From: Nitrosomonas ureae
GTDB taxonomy: Bacteria > Pseudomonadota > Gammaproteobacteria > Burkholderiales > Nitrosomonadaceae
Length of the DNA stretch: 64,000 bases
Direction of reading: 5' to 3'
Assembly (NCBI RefSeq): GCF_900108305.1
Contig: NZ_FNUX01000010.1
Location: forward strand, 34,740 to 98,739
Made by a program: the position numbers and the translations under genes. The notes beneath the pieces were generated by a model. It searched no databases. It saw only the letters and a program-made list of their open reading frames with translations, and was not told the DNA's origin. Shown here in pieces: positions 34,384 to 44,186 of this stretch (the first letter of the stretch is position 1; each line of letters begins with the position of its first letter).

Positions 34384-34393
34384 ATCGCTCGAT

Positions 34394-34515
34394 GAGACTC
34401 CAGCTCGGGCGGCATGCAGAAAATTGTCTTCGGTGGCTCCGGGTTGGCATCAATAGCATTACACTGCCGTTTGATACGCCATCATTCCGCGTGTCTCGAA
34501 GATGATCGAATCACA
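34394..34515 (-). pseudogene. Decayed fragment of the ABC-F (ybiT) gene
   Basis: This segment aligns without large gaps to 32545-32668 inside the intact ABC-F gene. Shared stretches include GCATCAATAG/GCGTAAATGG positions, TTGATACGCCAT versus TTGATGCGCCAT and ATTCCGCGTGTC (identical). It is diverged and carries no open frame of its own. It is either a relic of a duplication that enclosed the GIY-YIG gene or of a former second copy. Confidence 0.75.
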
Positions 34516-35257
34516 AATAATGGAAAATACCGATTAATGAGGCGCCTCCTGTTGCATAGATGAGTGGACTGTCCCAGGTATGTGGAGAAAAAGCCTCGGC
34601 TAAGGTAATCAGGGATGGCGTCAGCAATAGCGCGGCAACTAGCTGAGTGGGATTAAAATATTGGTGAAATACCAATATTGCAATAACCGTCGTTATCCAT
34701 ACGCATGCGCTGCCCATATAACTGCGAACGTACTTTTGCTGGGTAAACAGCGCATAAGTGGTATATTTTCTTGTGCCGAATCGTATCCCGATGGGTTCCG
34801 CCAAGCCGTCACCGACACCATTGGCAATGATGATTATCATCACGAGCGGCAGCATCTCACGGCTTTCGAAATAAACCAGCAACGGGATGAGTACCAGGTA
34901 ACTGGCGATAAACTGCGTATACAGCCAAGTCAATGTAAATGGCCTATCTTCCGGCCGATCAAACGAGCTGAACATTATGGAAAGCACCCTGACTTTATTG
35001 CGCAAGGGCGCTATAAAAAATGTCAGGAAAATGAATGCACAGATTAAATCGATGAAAAATGTTGCCGGGCTGTATGTATATTCAATGACTAGTGACAGTA
35101 AAGTCGGCAGAAAGAAAAATGCGAAATGATTTATTTTGCGCGTATAGTTGACTTTAAAATTTCGATGAATGACTAATAATCCGCACGCATAATGAATAAG
35201 AAATAGTAATGCGTAGAAAATTGCGTGGTGCAACCAGTATTCGAAGGGGATGGGCAT
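34511..35257 (-). CDS. Membrane CTP-dependent lipid-kinase-like protein (SEC59/VTE5/DGK1 type)
   Basis: A protein of 248 residues with about seven hydrophobic segments. RKINHFAFFFLP (about 40-51) and IANGVGDGLAEPIGIRFGTRKY (about 144-165), followed by RSYMGSACVW, follow the pattern of the dolichol kinase, phytol kinase and yeast Dgk1 group, which phosphorylates polyprenols, phytol or diacylglycerol with CTP. These are distant relatives of CdsA. The substrate here is not predictable. It stands alone, ends inside the decayed ABC-F fragment, and is divergent to nothing obvious. The assignment is by motif spacing only. Confidence 0.65.
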   Translation of the reverse strand: MPIPFEYWLHHAIFYALLFLIHYACGLLVIHRNFKVNYTRKINHFAFFFLPTLLSLVIEYTYSPATFFIDLICAFIFLTFFIAPLRNKVRVLSIMFSSFDRPEDRPFTLTWLYTQFIASYLVLIPLLVYFESREMLPLVMIIIIANGVGDGLAEPIGIRFGTRKYTTYALFTQQKYVRSYMGSACVWITTVIAILVFHQYFNPTQLVAALLLTPSLITLAEAFSPHTWDSPLIYATGGASLIGIFHYL

Positions 35258-35320
35258 GTACGGATCGGCTCTAATTGTTGCTTAATACGATAGCATTTTA
35301 CAAATCGCATTTTAGCCAGG

Positions 35321-36580
35321 TTATTGGCGCTTGACGGGATTCAATCCGATCGCGGCAATGATTATTCCAAGCAGCGCCAACCCTGCCACGATGGGAAATG
35401 CATCCAAATAGCTACCGGTAATATCTTTGATATTGCCGGATATCAGCGTCCCCAGAATAGCACCGGCGCCATAAGCCGTATAGACCATTCCGTAATTCTG
35501 CGCATAGTACTGCTTTCCAAAGTAGATTCCAGTTGAAGTGGGCGCCAGAGCAAGCCATCCGCCCAGGCACATCCATAATAGGCAGAATGTGATTAAATAC
35601 AGTATTGCGTTGTCTTGTCCAAACAGGGACATCAATAGGGATGCTGCAAGAATCAGGGTGAATGAAAGCATCGCGGTATGTTTTGGGCCCAGCTTATCGG
35701 TTATGACGCCAAATATGGGTCGCCCCAAGCCATTGAATATGGCAAAGAGCGAAACAGCCAGCGCTGCCGTGGTTGCATCCAGCCTGGCTACTTCCGTACC
35801 CACCGGGGATGCGATGCCAATCGCCATTAATCCGGCCAAACAACCGATGGTGTAGGTAGCCCATAACGCGTAGAAACTGGAAGTTTTCAGCATTTCTTGT
35901 CGACTGAGATTCAGGGCTGGCAATGCAGCAGTAGCGGTTGCTTCCGGTCCCGCAGGTGCCCATTCGGCTGGGGGAAAACTCAATAACCGCGCCAGAAGTG
36001 TAATGATGATGCCAAATGCTATCCCTGAATAAAGGAATGTGTTCATGATGCCTATATCCGGGTTGCCGATCATCGTTTTTATCAATGGTGCGGTGATTAG
36101 CGCCGAAATCCCAAACCCCATGACCGTTAAGCCAATCGCTAAACCACTTTTCTGCGGGAACCATTTCGCGATCACCGCAATCGGGCAGCCGTAAACGATG
36201 CCGACACCCGCGCCGCCGATGACGCCATACAAAAGAGTCAGGGTAAAGATATCCGGTGAAAAACTAGCAGCAATCCATCCTATCGCCACCAGCATGCCGC
36301 CCAGCATGGTGGTCTTTTTCGGCCCCCATCGCGCGATCCAATTGCCCGCCAGCGGCATCACTACTGCGAATACCGCCAGAAAAATCATAAACGGATAGCC
36401 GCTTTGGCTGGATGTGATGTTCCAGAAGCTCTCCAATGGTTTTCTAAAAACGCTGAACGCATAAATGGAACCTAAGCAAATATTGATCAATAATCCGACT
36501 AAAACGAGTAACCACCGGCCTTTTTCTGCGGTCATTCCGAGTATTGTCAATTGCTGTTCCGTGTTTCTGTCGTTGTCCAT
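35321..36580 (-). CDS. OFA-family MFS transporter
   Basis: A protein of 419 residues with twelve predicted membrane segments. RWLLVLVGLLINICLGSIYA near residue 22 and GGAGVGIVYGCPIAVIAKWF (about 121-140) followed by GLAIGLTVMGFGISALI are hallmarks of the oxalate/formate antiporter-type MFS group. NYGMVYTAYGAGAILG lies in the second half. Transported substrates in this group include oxalate, formate and small organic acids; none can be named here. It stands as a single gene. Confidence 0.88.
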   Translation of the reverse strand: MDNDRNTEQQLTILGMTAEKGRWLLVLVGLLINICLGSIYAFSVFRKPLESFWNITSSQSGYPFMIFLAVFAVVMPLAGNWIARWGPKKTTMLGGMLVAIGWIAASFSPDIFTLTLLYGVIGGAGVGIVYGCPIAVIAKWFPQKSGLAIGLTVMGFGISALITAPLIKTMIGNPDIGIMNTFLYSGIAFGIIITLLARLLSFPPAEWAPAGPEATATAALPALNLSRQEMLKTSSFYALWATYTIGCLAGLMAIGIASPVGTEVARLDATTAALAVSLFAIFNGLGRPIFGVITDKLGPKHTAMLSFTLILAASLLMSLFGQDNAILYLITFCLLWMCLGGWLALAPTSTGIYFGKQYYAQNYGMVYTAYGAGAILGTLISGNIKDITGSYLDAFPIVAGLALLGIIIAAIGLNPVKRQ

Positions 36581-36756
36581 CAGACTGGTTTTTCAGTTAG
36601 TGTGCAAACTTGTGCCGTGATCTTGCCATTGGCTTGCTTTTTACAGGAATTTGACCTGGATAATAAATGAGAGGAATTCGAAGAGGAAAATCGTACTTGG
36701 CTGTTTATGGATTACATTTTAAACGTGCGATTCCCCGTGGTTTTACACAGAGTTGT

Positions 36757-37173
36757 TTATTTGATCGCATACTCGCAAACTCGCCACGTTTCATCTTGTG
36801 CTTTGGCCAGCGTGACTGTCTCCAGAATCAAGCCTTTTCCGGCAAGAGTGGTGTAGAACTGTAAAACCACATAATCTCCATTAGGAAATCCGGATAAGGA
36901 TTTTGTTGCTCCCGCTGTTGCGATAAATCGGGTGTCTATGGCGCCACGCGAGGATCTGATCGTAGTCATTGATTTGATCCATGCAGCTTCGGGTGTTTTA
37001 GCCCTCAATAATTGCGATGAGCTTTCCCAGCTTTCCTGGTATTGTCCGCGATCAACGAATTCCAGCCATGAACGCGCACTACGCTCAACCTCTTTCAGGA
37101 TATCGCCCTCATCGGCAACAGCAACATGAGTAAATAGAAATAGCAGTAATATCGCGAATAATCGTTTTGTCAT
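36757..37173 (-). CDS. DUF4019 domain exported protein
   Basis: A protein of 138 residues with a signal peptide (KRLFAILLLFLFTHVAVA, cleavage at about residue 20) and a DUF4019 domain: SARSWLEFVDRGQYQESWES, SRGAIDTRF and GDYVVLQFYT. This small exported domain has no known activity. The ATG at 37173 is chosen because it places the signal peptide at the N-terminus. An ATG twelve codons earlier exists. It lies 55 bp after the ZIP transporter gene on the same strand. Confidence 0.8.
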   Translation of the reverse strand: MTKRLFAILLLFLFTHVAVADEGDILKEVERSARSWLEFVDRGQYQESWESSSQLLRAKTPEAAWIKSMTTIRSSRGAIDTRFIATAGATKSLSGFPNGDYVVLQFYTTLAGKGLILETVTLAKAQDETWRVCEYAIK

Positions 37174-37228
37174 GAAAAAGTCTTTAAATTTTTTGTGCGT
37201 TGTCATCATTTCATTGAGTCAAACCCGG

Positions 37229-38029
37229 TTAAGTATGGGGAAAAATATTTCCTATCAGCCAGATGGAAGAAATTCCCAGCAAAATAAGGATAACTTGTTG
37301 AACAGTGGCTTGAATTTCAGGGCGCTTGTGCAAGCTGGGGATCAGATCCGACATTGCGACATAAATCATGCTCGCGGAAGCAATTCCTAACAAGGGCAGG
37401 ATTAAGAAATCCATTTCATTCAGCATGAAATAAGCGAGCACGCCTCCCACCAGAGTAGCAAAGCTGGACACTACATTCAGTAGAAATGCCATGCGGCGCG
37501 TATAACCGGAATTCAGCAGAATAATAAAATCTCCGGCTTCTTGCGGTATTTCGTGAGCAATGATCGCAATCGACGTCACAATACCGAGCTGCACATCCAC
37601 CATGAATGAAGCTGCAATCAGAATGCCGTCGACAAAATTATGGAAGGTATCCCCCACGATCACCATGATTCCGCTGCGTCCATGATCATGCTCATGATGA
37701 CTGTCCGGGGTTGCCGCCATGCCATGCAGCGGATCATGGGCTTCACAATCTTCCAAATGGCAATGACGCCATAACACCAGCTTTTCCAGAATAAAAAAAA
37801 CTAAAATTCCGAATAATACAAAGATGGTGACTTGTGTTGGATTATCTGAATGTTCAAGGGCTTCCGGTAAAGTATTTAAAAAAGCGACGCCTAATAATGC
37901 GCCAATGGCATAGGATATGAGTACTGAAAGCCAGGATATTCGGGCGTTGAGCGCCAATATGGCAGCAATTATCAAACTTAATATACCGCCCAGCAAGCTG
38001 ACAGCAATAATCCAGGTAAGCGTTGACAT
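37229..38029 (-). CDS. ZIP-family metal transporter
   Basis: A protein of 266 residues with eight predicted membrane segments. The metal path is visible: GDTFHNFVDGILIAASF in segment 4 and IAIIAHEIPQEAGDF in segment 5 are the paired His/Asp/Glu motifs of ZIP proteins. The cytoplasmic loop before segment 4 is His-rich (HHEHDHG, plus HCHLEDCEAHD). It imports zinc or another divalent metal. It precedes the DUF4019 gene on the same strand. Confidence 0.9.
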   Translation of the reverse strand: MSTLTWIIAVSLLGGILSLIIAAILALNARISWLSVLISYAIGALLGVAFLNTLPEALEHSDNPTQVTIFVLFGILVFFILEKLVLWRHCHLEDCEAHDPLHGMAATPDSHHEHDHGRSGIMVIVGDTFHNFVDGILIAASFMVDVQLGIVTSIAIIAHEIPQEAGDFIILLNSGYTRRMAFLLNVVSSFATLVGGVLAYFMLNEMDFLILPLLGIASASMIYVAMSDLIPSLHKRPEIQATVQQVILILLGISSIWLIGNIFPHT

Positions 38030-38094
38030 AACACGAATTAAAAAGGAAAGGCGGAATTATACGCTGTTGCAATGCAATAAACTTAAGGAAGAAT

Positions 38095-38841
38095 TTACTC
38101 AAACCAGATCAGGGCAGCCATGCGCCCGGTTTCGCTATCCCGCCGATACGAAAAAAAACGTCCGGGATCACTGAAGGTACAGATCCCTCCGCCATAAATA
38201 TGAGTAATGCCGCTGTTTTCCAGGCGTTGGCGTGCCAATAAAAAAATATCCGCCAGCCATTTTCTTTCATGCCGATCGTTCTTGACTACAAATGCTTGTT
38301 CCGCCTGTGCGTCATGGTGAGTAAAGGTTTCGTACACATCGGAGCCGACTTCAAAGTGATCCGGGCCGATTGCCGGCCCTAGCCATGCTATCAGCTGACC
38401 ATGATCCATTTGCATGGCTTTAACGGATTTTTCAATAATTCCTCCGGCCAGCCCGCGCCAGCCCGCATGTATGATACCCACGGTAGTACCCGCGGTATTA
38501 CAGAGTAATACCGGCAGACAGTCGGCTACCATCACCGCGCAAACTGTTTTTCGTTTACGGCTGAAAGCCGCATCTCCCTCCGGAATTTGCGTTGTCGCAT
38601 GATCTATCGCGATCGGCATTGTTCCATGCACCTGTTTCAACCACCTGGGCTCAGCAGGTAAGTAATGGCGCAGTAAAGTCCGGTTTTGTGTCACATCAGC
38701 CAGATTATCATTAACGTGCGTACCTAGATTCAGCGAAGAATAAACACCCTTTGCGCCATGACTCACACCGCCTGTACGCGTTGTAAACAGCGCTTTTACA
38801 TTGCTGGGCGCAGGCCAATCAGGAATGATCCAATCATGCAT
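38095..38841 (-). CDS. pgeF: Purine nucleoside phosphorylase/laccase-domain protein (YfiH/PgeF)
   Basis: A protein of 248 residues. The signature residues of the family are present: LNLGTHVND, VHGTMPIAI, CAVMVADCLPVLL (metal Cys), GIIHAGWRGLAGGI (His) and FLARQRLENSGI, with a C-terminal RFFSYRRDSETGR. Family members were long called polyphenol oxidases and are now linked to purine nucleoside cleavage and to removal of wrongly built peptidoglycan precursors. It is a single gene 66 bp upstream of the ZIP gene on the same strand. Confidence 0.92.
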   Translation of the reverse strand: MHDWIIPDWPAPSNVKALFTTRTGGVSHGAKGVYSSLNLGTHVNDNLADVTQNRTLLRHYLPAEPRWLKQVHGTMPIAIDHATTQIPEGDAAFSRKRKTVCAVMVADCLPVLLCNTAGTTVGIIHAGWRGLAGGIIEKSVKAMQMDHGQLIAWLGPAIGPDHFEVGSDVYETFTHHDAQAEQAFVVKNDRHERKWLADIFLLARQRLENSGITHIYGGGICTFSDPGRFFSYRRDSETGRMAALIWFE

Positions 38842-39084
38842 GGTTATCGAACATTGCTGGTTATTCGGACAAGCATCGAGAGATACTATTTATGGATTTT
38901 ACAGCCATTTCAATTGTTATCATTGGAATGCTTGCGCGCGTACGAATTAAACCTAAGAACAGGTGTTTCTGGGTTAAAATATTGCCAATGAAATCCAATC
39001 TGTTTCAATGCATGTTGCATTGATCATTCAATCCCGTTAATAACCCCGATAGTTAATAATAACAAGTCTGATATAGGTGTAACA

Positions 39085-40242
39085 ATGAATGCTATAAAAA
39101 AATCAATTAATACCATGTACAAATTTTTCGCACGCACAATCGTACTTATTTTTTTAGTGACATCTTTTGCGCATGCGGCAACCGAAGACGAAAGCGAGCT
39201 TCTTAAAGCCGCATTTTCCGGAAGCATAGAAACCATTCAGCGGTTACTGGAGAAAGGCGTCAATGTTAATTCCAAAAACGAAATGGGATTTACCGCACTG
39301 ATTGTCGCTTCCCAATTTGGACATACCGATATCGTCGATCAGTTGCTGGAAAAGAATGCTGATGTCACTATTAAAAACGCGGGTGATGTCACTGCGTTAA
39401 CCGTTGCTGCAAAAAATGGCTATGCTGACATCGTTAATAGGCTGCTAGCCAAAGGTGCGGATATTAATGCTCAAACCACCGACGGTATCACGCCGCTGAT
39501 GCTGGCAATACAAAAAGGTCATGAAGCGATCGTCGATACCCTGCTTGGGAAAGGTGCGGATGTTCAGCTGCAAACCCAGGAAAAACTTACTGCCTTGATT
39601 ATTGCCGCCATGGAAGGCAAGAGCGCCATTGTCGATAAGCTTCTGGCCAAGGGTGCGAAAATTGATACGCAGGCATCCGACAATACCACCGCGCTATACA
39701 TGGCTGCAAGAAATGGACACACAGCGATCGTCGAAACCTTATTAGCAAAAAACGCCCCCGTTGATCTGCTAGCCATCAACAATACCACACCATTGTATGT
39801 TTCCGCACAGAATGGCCATCTTGATATTGTCAATGCTCTGCTGGCAAAGGGCGCTAAAGTTGACGTAAAGGACGAGAATGACGCAACGCCTCTGATTCTG
39901 GCGTCATTAATGGGCCATGCTGAGGTAGTAAAAACGCTCATCAAGCATGGTGCTGCGGTTAGCCATCGGGCCAATAACGGATTTACCCCGTTGATTCTGG
40001 CGGCACAAAATGGACATGTGCCGGTGATAGAAGTCTTATTGGATAGCGGCGCCGCTATTAATCAGCAAAATGACGACGGCATAACGGCATTGATGTGGGC
40101 AGGTCTGCATGATCATATTGATGCGGTAAAAGTGTTGCTGAATAGAGGCGCTGACATAAAAATCAAAAGCAAAACCGGAAAAACCGCGGCTGAAATTGCT
40201 AAAGACCCTGCCATTATCGAGTTGCTGCAGGCTGCTCAATAA
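39085..40242 (+). CDS. Periplasmic ankyrin-repeat protein
   Basis: A protein of 385 residues with a signal peptide (FARTIVLIFLVTSFAHA, cleavage near residue 31), then about ten ankyrin repeats of 33 residues from about 35 to 375 (typical units: GFTALIVASQFGHTDIVDQL, GITPLMLAIQKGHEAIVDTL). Such repeats bind other proteins. Here the partner would be in the periplasm. The repeats are near-complete in the TALxxAAxxGHxxIVxxLL consensus. It stands alone, 23 bp before the glycerophosphodiesterase gene, and may or may not belong to that transcript. Confidence 0.9.
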   Translation: MNAIKKSINTMYKFFARTIVLIFLVTSFAHAATEDESELLKAAFSGSIETIQRLLEKGVNVNSKNEMGFTALIVASQFGHTDIVDQLLEKNADVTIKNAGDVTALTVAAKNGYADIVNRLLAKGADINAQTTDGITPLMLAIQKGHEAIVDTLLGKGADVQLQTQEKLTALIIAAMEGKSAIVDKLLAKGAKIDTQASDNTTALYMAARNGHTAIVETLLAKNAPVDLLAINNTTPLYVSAQNGHLDIVNALLAKGAKVDVKDENDATPLILASLMGHAEVVKTLIKHGAAVSHRANNGFTPLILAAQNGHVPVIEVLLDSGAAINQQNDDGITALMWAGLHDHIDAVKVLLNRGADIKIKSKTGKTAAEIAKDPAIIELLQAAQ

Positions 40243-40265
40243 TCACGTGATGCCACTAAACCACG

Positions 40266-41018
40266 ATGTCCGGACATAACTACGCTCCACCCGGAAAATG
40301 CAGGGTATTCGCGCATCGTGGCGCAAATCGGGAAGCTATGGAAAATACCCGTAATGCTTTCGACAAGGCACTACGATATGCCATTGACGGCATTGAAACC
40401 GACGTGCAGCTGAGCCGGGATGAAGTCGCGGTGTTGTGGCATGATCGTTTTCTCAATAAAGCCGGATTGAACGACAAAAAGATTGATGATTTCGATTATC
40501 CGCAACTACAAACGCTGATTAATCCGGATTCCGAGAATGAAGGCATTATGACGCTGCGGGATTTTCTGATGACTTACCGCCAATGCTGCCATTTATTGAT
40601 TGAAGTTAAAAATCGCGACTGGGAGCCATTCACCCGTCATCAAACAAAAATGCGCCAGACGCTGGATTTGATTGGCAACGACCCTGATCAGACTATACTG
40701 GTTTCTTCCTTTAATCTTGCGAGTCTGGAGTATGCCCATTGCTACCGGGTGGAGGTTCCATTGATTTATAACTTTGAACCCGATCAAACTATCGCCGATG
40801 TACGCCGGTTACTCATTACCCATGCTTTTCTGCATGGTTTTTGCCTGCCGATTTCAAGCACCGATCAGGCAATCGTCAATTTATTGCATGATTATCGCAA
40901 GTGTGTCGGCGTATATACCTGCAACAGTGATACCGAGATTACTAAAGCCTTGCAGCTGGGCGTTGATATCCTGATCAGCGATTTGCCCGATAAAGCGTTG
41001 CTGCTGCGCGATCAATGA
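40266..41018 (+). CDS. Glycerophosphodiester phosphodiesterase
   Basis: A protein of 250 residues. VFAHRGANREAMENTRNAF (about 15-33), IDGIETDVQLSRDEVAVLWHD (about 43-63) and LLIEVKNRD give the GDPD catalytic His, Glu, Asp and second His. It cleaves deacylated phospholipids to glycerol-3-phosphate and an alcohol. No signal peptide is present, so it is cytosolic. Its stop overlaps the glpD start by 4 bp, and glpD consumes the product. Confidence 0.92.
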   Translation: MSGHNYAPPGKCRVFAHRGANREAMENTRNAFDKALRYAIDGIETDVQLSRDEVAVLWHDRFLNKAGLNDKKIDDFDYPQLQTLINPDSENEGIMTLRDFLMTYRQCCHLLIEVKNRDWEPFTRHQTKMRQTLDLIGNDPDQTILVSSFNLASLEYAHCYRVEVPLIYNFEPDQTIADVRRLLITHAFLHGFCLPISSTDQAIVNLLHDYRKCVGVYTCNSDTEITKALQLGVDILISDLPDKALLLRDQ

Positions 41019-42604
41019 AACGGGATTTTGCAGCATTATCCGCTCAGTCTTTCGATCTGTTGATTTGCGGTGGCGGCATCTACGGCGCCTGGACGGCATA
41101 TGATGCAGCACTGCGCGGCCTGAAAGTGGCTATCGTTGAGCAAAACGATTGGGCCAGCGCAACGTCTTCCGCATCGACCAAATTAATTCATGGGGGTTTA
41201 CGTTACCTGGAAACCTATGATTTCAAGCTGGTTAGTAAATCCCTCAAGGAACGTACCATGCTGCTGCGCGTAGCACCCCATCGTGTATGGCCATTGCACT
41301 TTGGTATTCCGGTTTACGCACAACAGCGCCTCAACCGCTTGCAATTAAAACTGGGTTTGTCGCTGTATGATTACCTGGCTGGCGATGCCAATACATCCAT
41401 GCATCACCGTTATTATGATGCGCACCAATTCAGCGTGCATTTTCCCATGATTAAAGAAGATAGCCTGAAAGGAGGGTTCACTTACGCTGACGCACAAACT
41501 GACGACGCGCGGCTGACTCTGGAATTGATTGCAGGCGCGCAGATTGCCGGTGCTTGTTGCGTAAACTATTGCCGGTTGGTTCAGGTGTTGGAAGTGGATG
41601 GCAAAGCCGATGGCGCAATCATTCAAGATCAACTCACTCGGAATAAGCAAAAGATTGATGCCAGGCAAATTGTTTTTACCACGGGCCAGTGGTTGACTAA
41701 GGAAGCGCCAAGCAACGCATGGTGCCGTCTCGCCAAGGGTGTTCATCTGATCATGCCTGCTTTGTTGAGTACGGAAGCCTTGTTACTGACAACCGAATCG
41801 GATGGCCGTGTATTTTTTATGATTCCCTGGTACGGCTTAACGCTATTGGGAACCACCGATACCGACTTCAAGGGCAACGTGGAACAAGTTACCGTTGAAG
41901 GCAGCGACATCGATTATCTGCTCGCCGCTGCCAATCGCTACCTGAAAACACCATGGACACGAAGCGATATCATCGGCAGCTTTTCGGGTGTGCGGGTTTT
42001 TAAGCAAGATGCATCGGCAACTGCCTCCAGTTCACCTTCAATCATCAGCCGTGATTGGGAATTAAAAACTGCGTCCAATGGCGTACATTACGCTATTGGC
42101 GGAAAAATCACTTCGTCACGCCAGGATGCTGCACATATTGTCGATGCGGTATGTGCGCAATTGGGCATTTCGCGGCTCTGTGCGACTCAAGATCGTTTAT
42201 TCCCTTGGGCGCCGCAGGAAAATTTTGCGGCTTGGTCTGCCCGTATATCTGAACAAGCGACGCAACTGGGTATTGATGTGGAAAGTGCGCAATGGTTATT
42301 GCGCCGCCACGGTGTGCGTGTCGTAGAAATTTTCCAGCGGATCGAAACGGAGCCTGATCTGACGCAACGTATTATTCCCGCGTTGCCATTTCTTCGTGCC
42401 GACCTGATGCATTGTGTCGAAACCGAAATGGTGATCCACCTGGATGATCTGCTGCGTCGCCGTTTGCCAATACTCATTGTGACAAGACTGACTGAAGATC
42501 AATTGCTGCAAATCGCGCAGCGCATAGCCGGTAGTTTGAATTGGAACAGTGCGCAGATTGCGCAGGAAATTACACGTTGCAAAAATTACCGGAGTATGCG
42601 GTGA
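41015..42604 (+). CDS. glpD: Glycerol-3-phosphate dehydrogenase (aerobic, FAD)
   Basis: A protein of 529 residues. LLICGGGIYGAWTAYDAALRG (about 14-34) is the FAD-binding Rossmann motif, STKLIHGGLRYLETYDFKLV is a GlpD hallmark, and TDTDFKGNVEQV and SGVRVFKQD lie in the expected places. It oxidises glycerol-3-phosphate to dihydroxyacetone phosphate at the inner membrane and passes electrons to quinone. It overlaps the GDPD gene by 4 bp and the following kinase gene by 4 bp. Confidence 0.94.
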   Translation: MKRDFAALSAQSFDLLICGGGIYGAWTAYDAALRGLKVAIVEQNDWASATSSASTKLIHGGLRYLETYDFKLVSKSLKERTMLLRVAPHRVWPLHFGIPVYAQQRLNRLQLKLGLSLYDYLAGDANTSMHHRYYDAHQFSVHFPMIKEDSLKGGFTYADAQTDDARLTLELIAGAQIAGACCVNYCRLVQVLEVDGKADGAIIQDQLTRNKQKIDARQIVFTTGQWLTKEAPSNAWCRLAKGVHLIMPALLSTEALLLTTESDGRVFFMIPWYGLTLLGTTDTDFKGNVEQVTVEGSDIDYLLAAANRYLKTPWTRSDIIGSFSGVRVFKQDASATASSSPSIISRDWELKTASNGVHYAIGGKITSSRQDAAHIVDAVCAQLGISRLCATQDRLFPWAPQENFAAWSARISEQATQLGIDVESAQWLLRRHGVRVVEIFQRIETEPDLTQRIIPALPFLRADLMHCVETEMVIHLDDLLRRRLPILIVTRLTEDQLLQIAQRIAGSLNWNSAQIAQEITRCKNYRSMR

Positions 42605-43989
42605 TAGTGGCGATCGCGCTCGATTTGGGTACGACATCCATCAAAGCAGCTTTGATGGATCATCAGGGAATACTCCGGCACATTGTCACTTACCCGGCAC
42701 CTGCTATCGACAGCTGCGATGGGCGATACGAAAGCAATGCATTGCAGTATGCTGCCATTGCTGAACGGGTTCTCAAGGAATGCCTTGCTCAAACCCAAAC
42801 TCAGAATAATCCACCGTTGGGATTGTGCAGTCAACGTTCGTCTTTTTTACTCTGGGATAAAACCACCGGTGAACCGGTAACGCCATTAATTTCCTGGCAA
42901 GATGACCGTGGCGCAAGTTGTTGCGACCGCCTGCAGGTATCCTCAAATACCATTCATAGACTTACCGGTTTACGTCTAACGCCTTATTACCTGGGACCTA
43001 AGTTGAGTGTGCTGTTGCAGGAAAATCCGGCATGGCGGCAGAAGCTTATTCAAGGTGAATGGCTGACGGGTACACTGGATACATTTTTGATTTGGCGCTG
43101 GACAGGCAAGCAGCATTTTATCACCGATGCATCAATGGCTGCGCGCACACTGTTAATGGATATTCATCAGCAGCAGTGGTCAGATGTTTTGTGTGGCTTA
43201 TTTGATGTTCCACGTTCCATTTTGTCGCAAATCAGACCTTCAACCGAATTGGGTCTTACTTTAGACAATGGATTAATCTTACAAGCTAGCGTCGGCGATC
43301 AATCGGCGGCGTTGATTGCCAGTTTGGCAAATAATCAGAGCGAAGCTTTGGTCAATCTGGGTACGGGTGGCTTTGTGATTCGTTCATTTGCCAAGAGAGA
43401 AGTGGCGTTTAATGGATATTTACAAACATTGGTTTATCAAAACAGAAACCGGCAAGTACAATTTGCTATCGAAGGCACGCTTAATTCCATCGCCTCAGCG
43501 CTTGCGCCTTACCCGGTAAATGAATGTTGCGTCGAAGATCTGGCGTGCAACGATATTTTCTGCCTGGCAGAACCTAGTGGCTTGGGTGCACCTTATTTTC
43601 GCAACGATTGGGGCATTCATTTTTCTCAACCGGTCACCGGATTTACTTCACGACAAGTTGCTTTACTGCTGCTCGAAGCGATTATTTTCCGTGTCGCGCG
43701 TATCCTGGAAGAGTTTCACCAGCATGCGCCATTAACCCGGGTTTATTTGTCCGGCGGTTTATCCGAGCTACCCTGCCTGCAATACGGCATCGCACAATGT
43801 GTTATCTTTCCGGTTTATCACTTGCAACAGAAGGAAGCCAGTCTGCAGGGTACTGCCGTATTGGTCTGCGGAGTTAAAGCAACCTATCATCGGGAGATGC
43901 AGGAAATAGAAAATAAGCAAACGAGAAGCATCGTACTCATGAAGAAGTATCGACGTTGGAAAGAATGGCTGGATGCTTTATTAAGTTAA
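42601..43989 (+). CDS. FGGY-family carbohydrate kinase (glycerol-kinase-like)
   Basis: A protein of 462 residues from a GTG at 42601 that overlaps the glpD stop (GTGA). The N-terminal IALDLGTTSIKAALMDHQG is the phosphate-1 motif, with SWQDDRGA, ASVGDQSAALIA and NLGTGGFVIRS as kinase motifs. The GlpK-type IRSLxxxD-like specificity regions are not clear, so the substrate could be glycerol or another polyol. A partly diverged C-terminus follows. The position after GDPD and glpD favours glycerol. Confidence 0.82.
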   Translation: MIVAIALDLGTTSIKAALMDHQGILRHIVTYPAPAIDSCDGRYESNALQYAAIAERVLKECLAQTQTQNNPPLGLCSQRSSFLLWDKTTGEPVTPLISWQDDRGASCCDRLQVSSNTIHRLTGLRLTPYYLGPKLSVLLQENPAWRQKLIQGEWLTGTLDTFLIWRWTGKQHFITDASMAARTLLMDIHQQQWSDVLCGLFDVPRSILSQIRPSTELGLTLDNGLILQASVGDQSAALIASLANNQSEALVNLGTGGFVIRSFAKREVAFNGYLQTLVYQNRNRQVQFAIEGTLNSIASALAPYPVNECCVEDLACNDIFCLAEPSGLGAPYFRNDWGIHFSQPVTGFTSRQVALLLLEAIIFRVARILEEFHQHAPLTRVYLSGGLSELPCLQYGIAQCVIFPVYHLQQKEASLQGTAVLVCGVKATYHREMQEIENKQTRSIVLMKKYRRWKEWLDALLS

Positions 43990-44186
43990 GCACCTTTCAT
44001 GGTTAGTTTTAAAAAGTCTACCCGAATGAATAATCAATCCTGTAAAATCCGCATCGCGATCGGCACTCTTGTGCATGATCAGATTATTTATAATTTATTG
44101 TCTCCATTTATAGAAGCATGATATCAATCGCACAGCATTAAAGTGATTGTTGTCTGCTATTGTTTACCCTTTCCAAAGGAAGCCTT

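Noticed and set aside
39024..39236. 70-residue minus-strand frame across the start of the ankyrin gene
   Set aside because: Antisense shadow of a clear signal-peptide-bearing gene.
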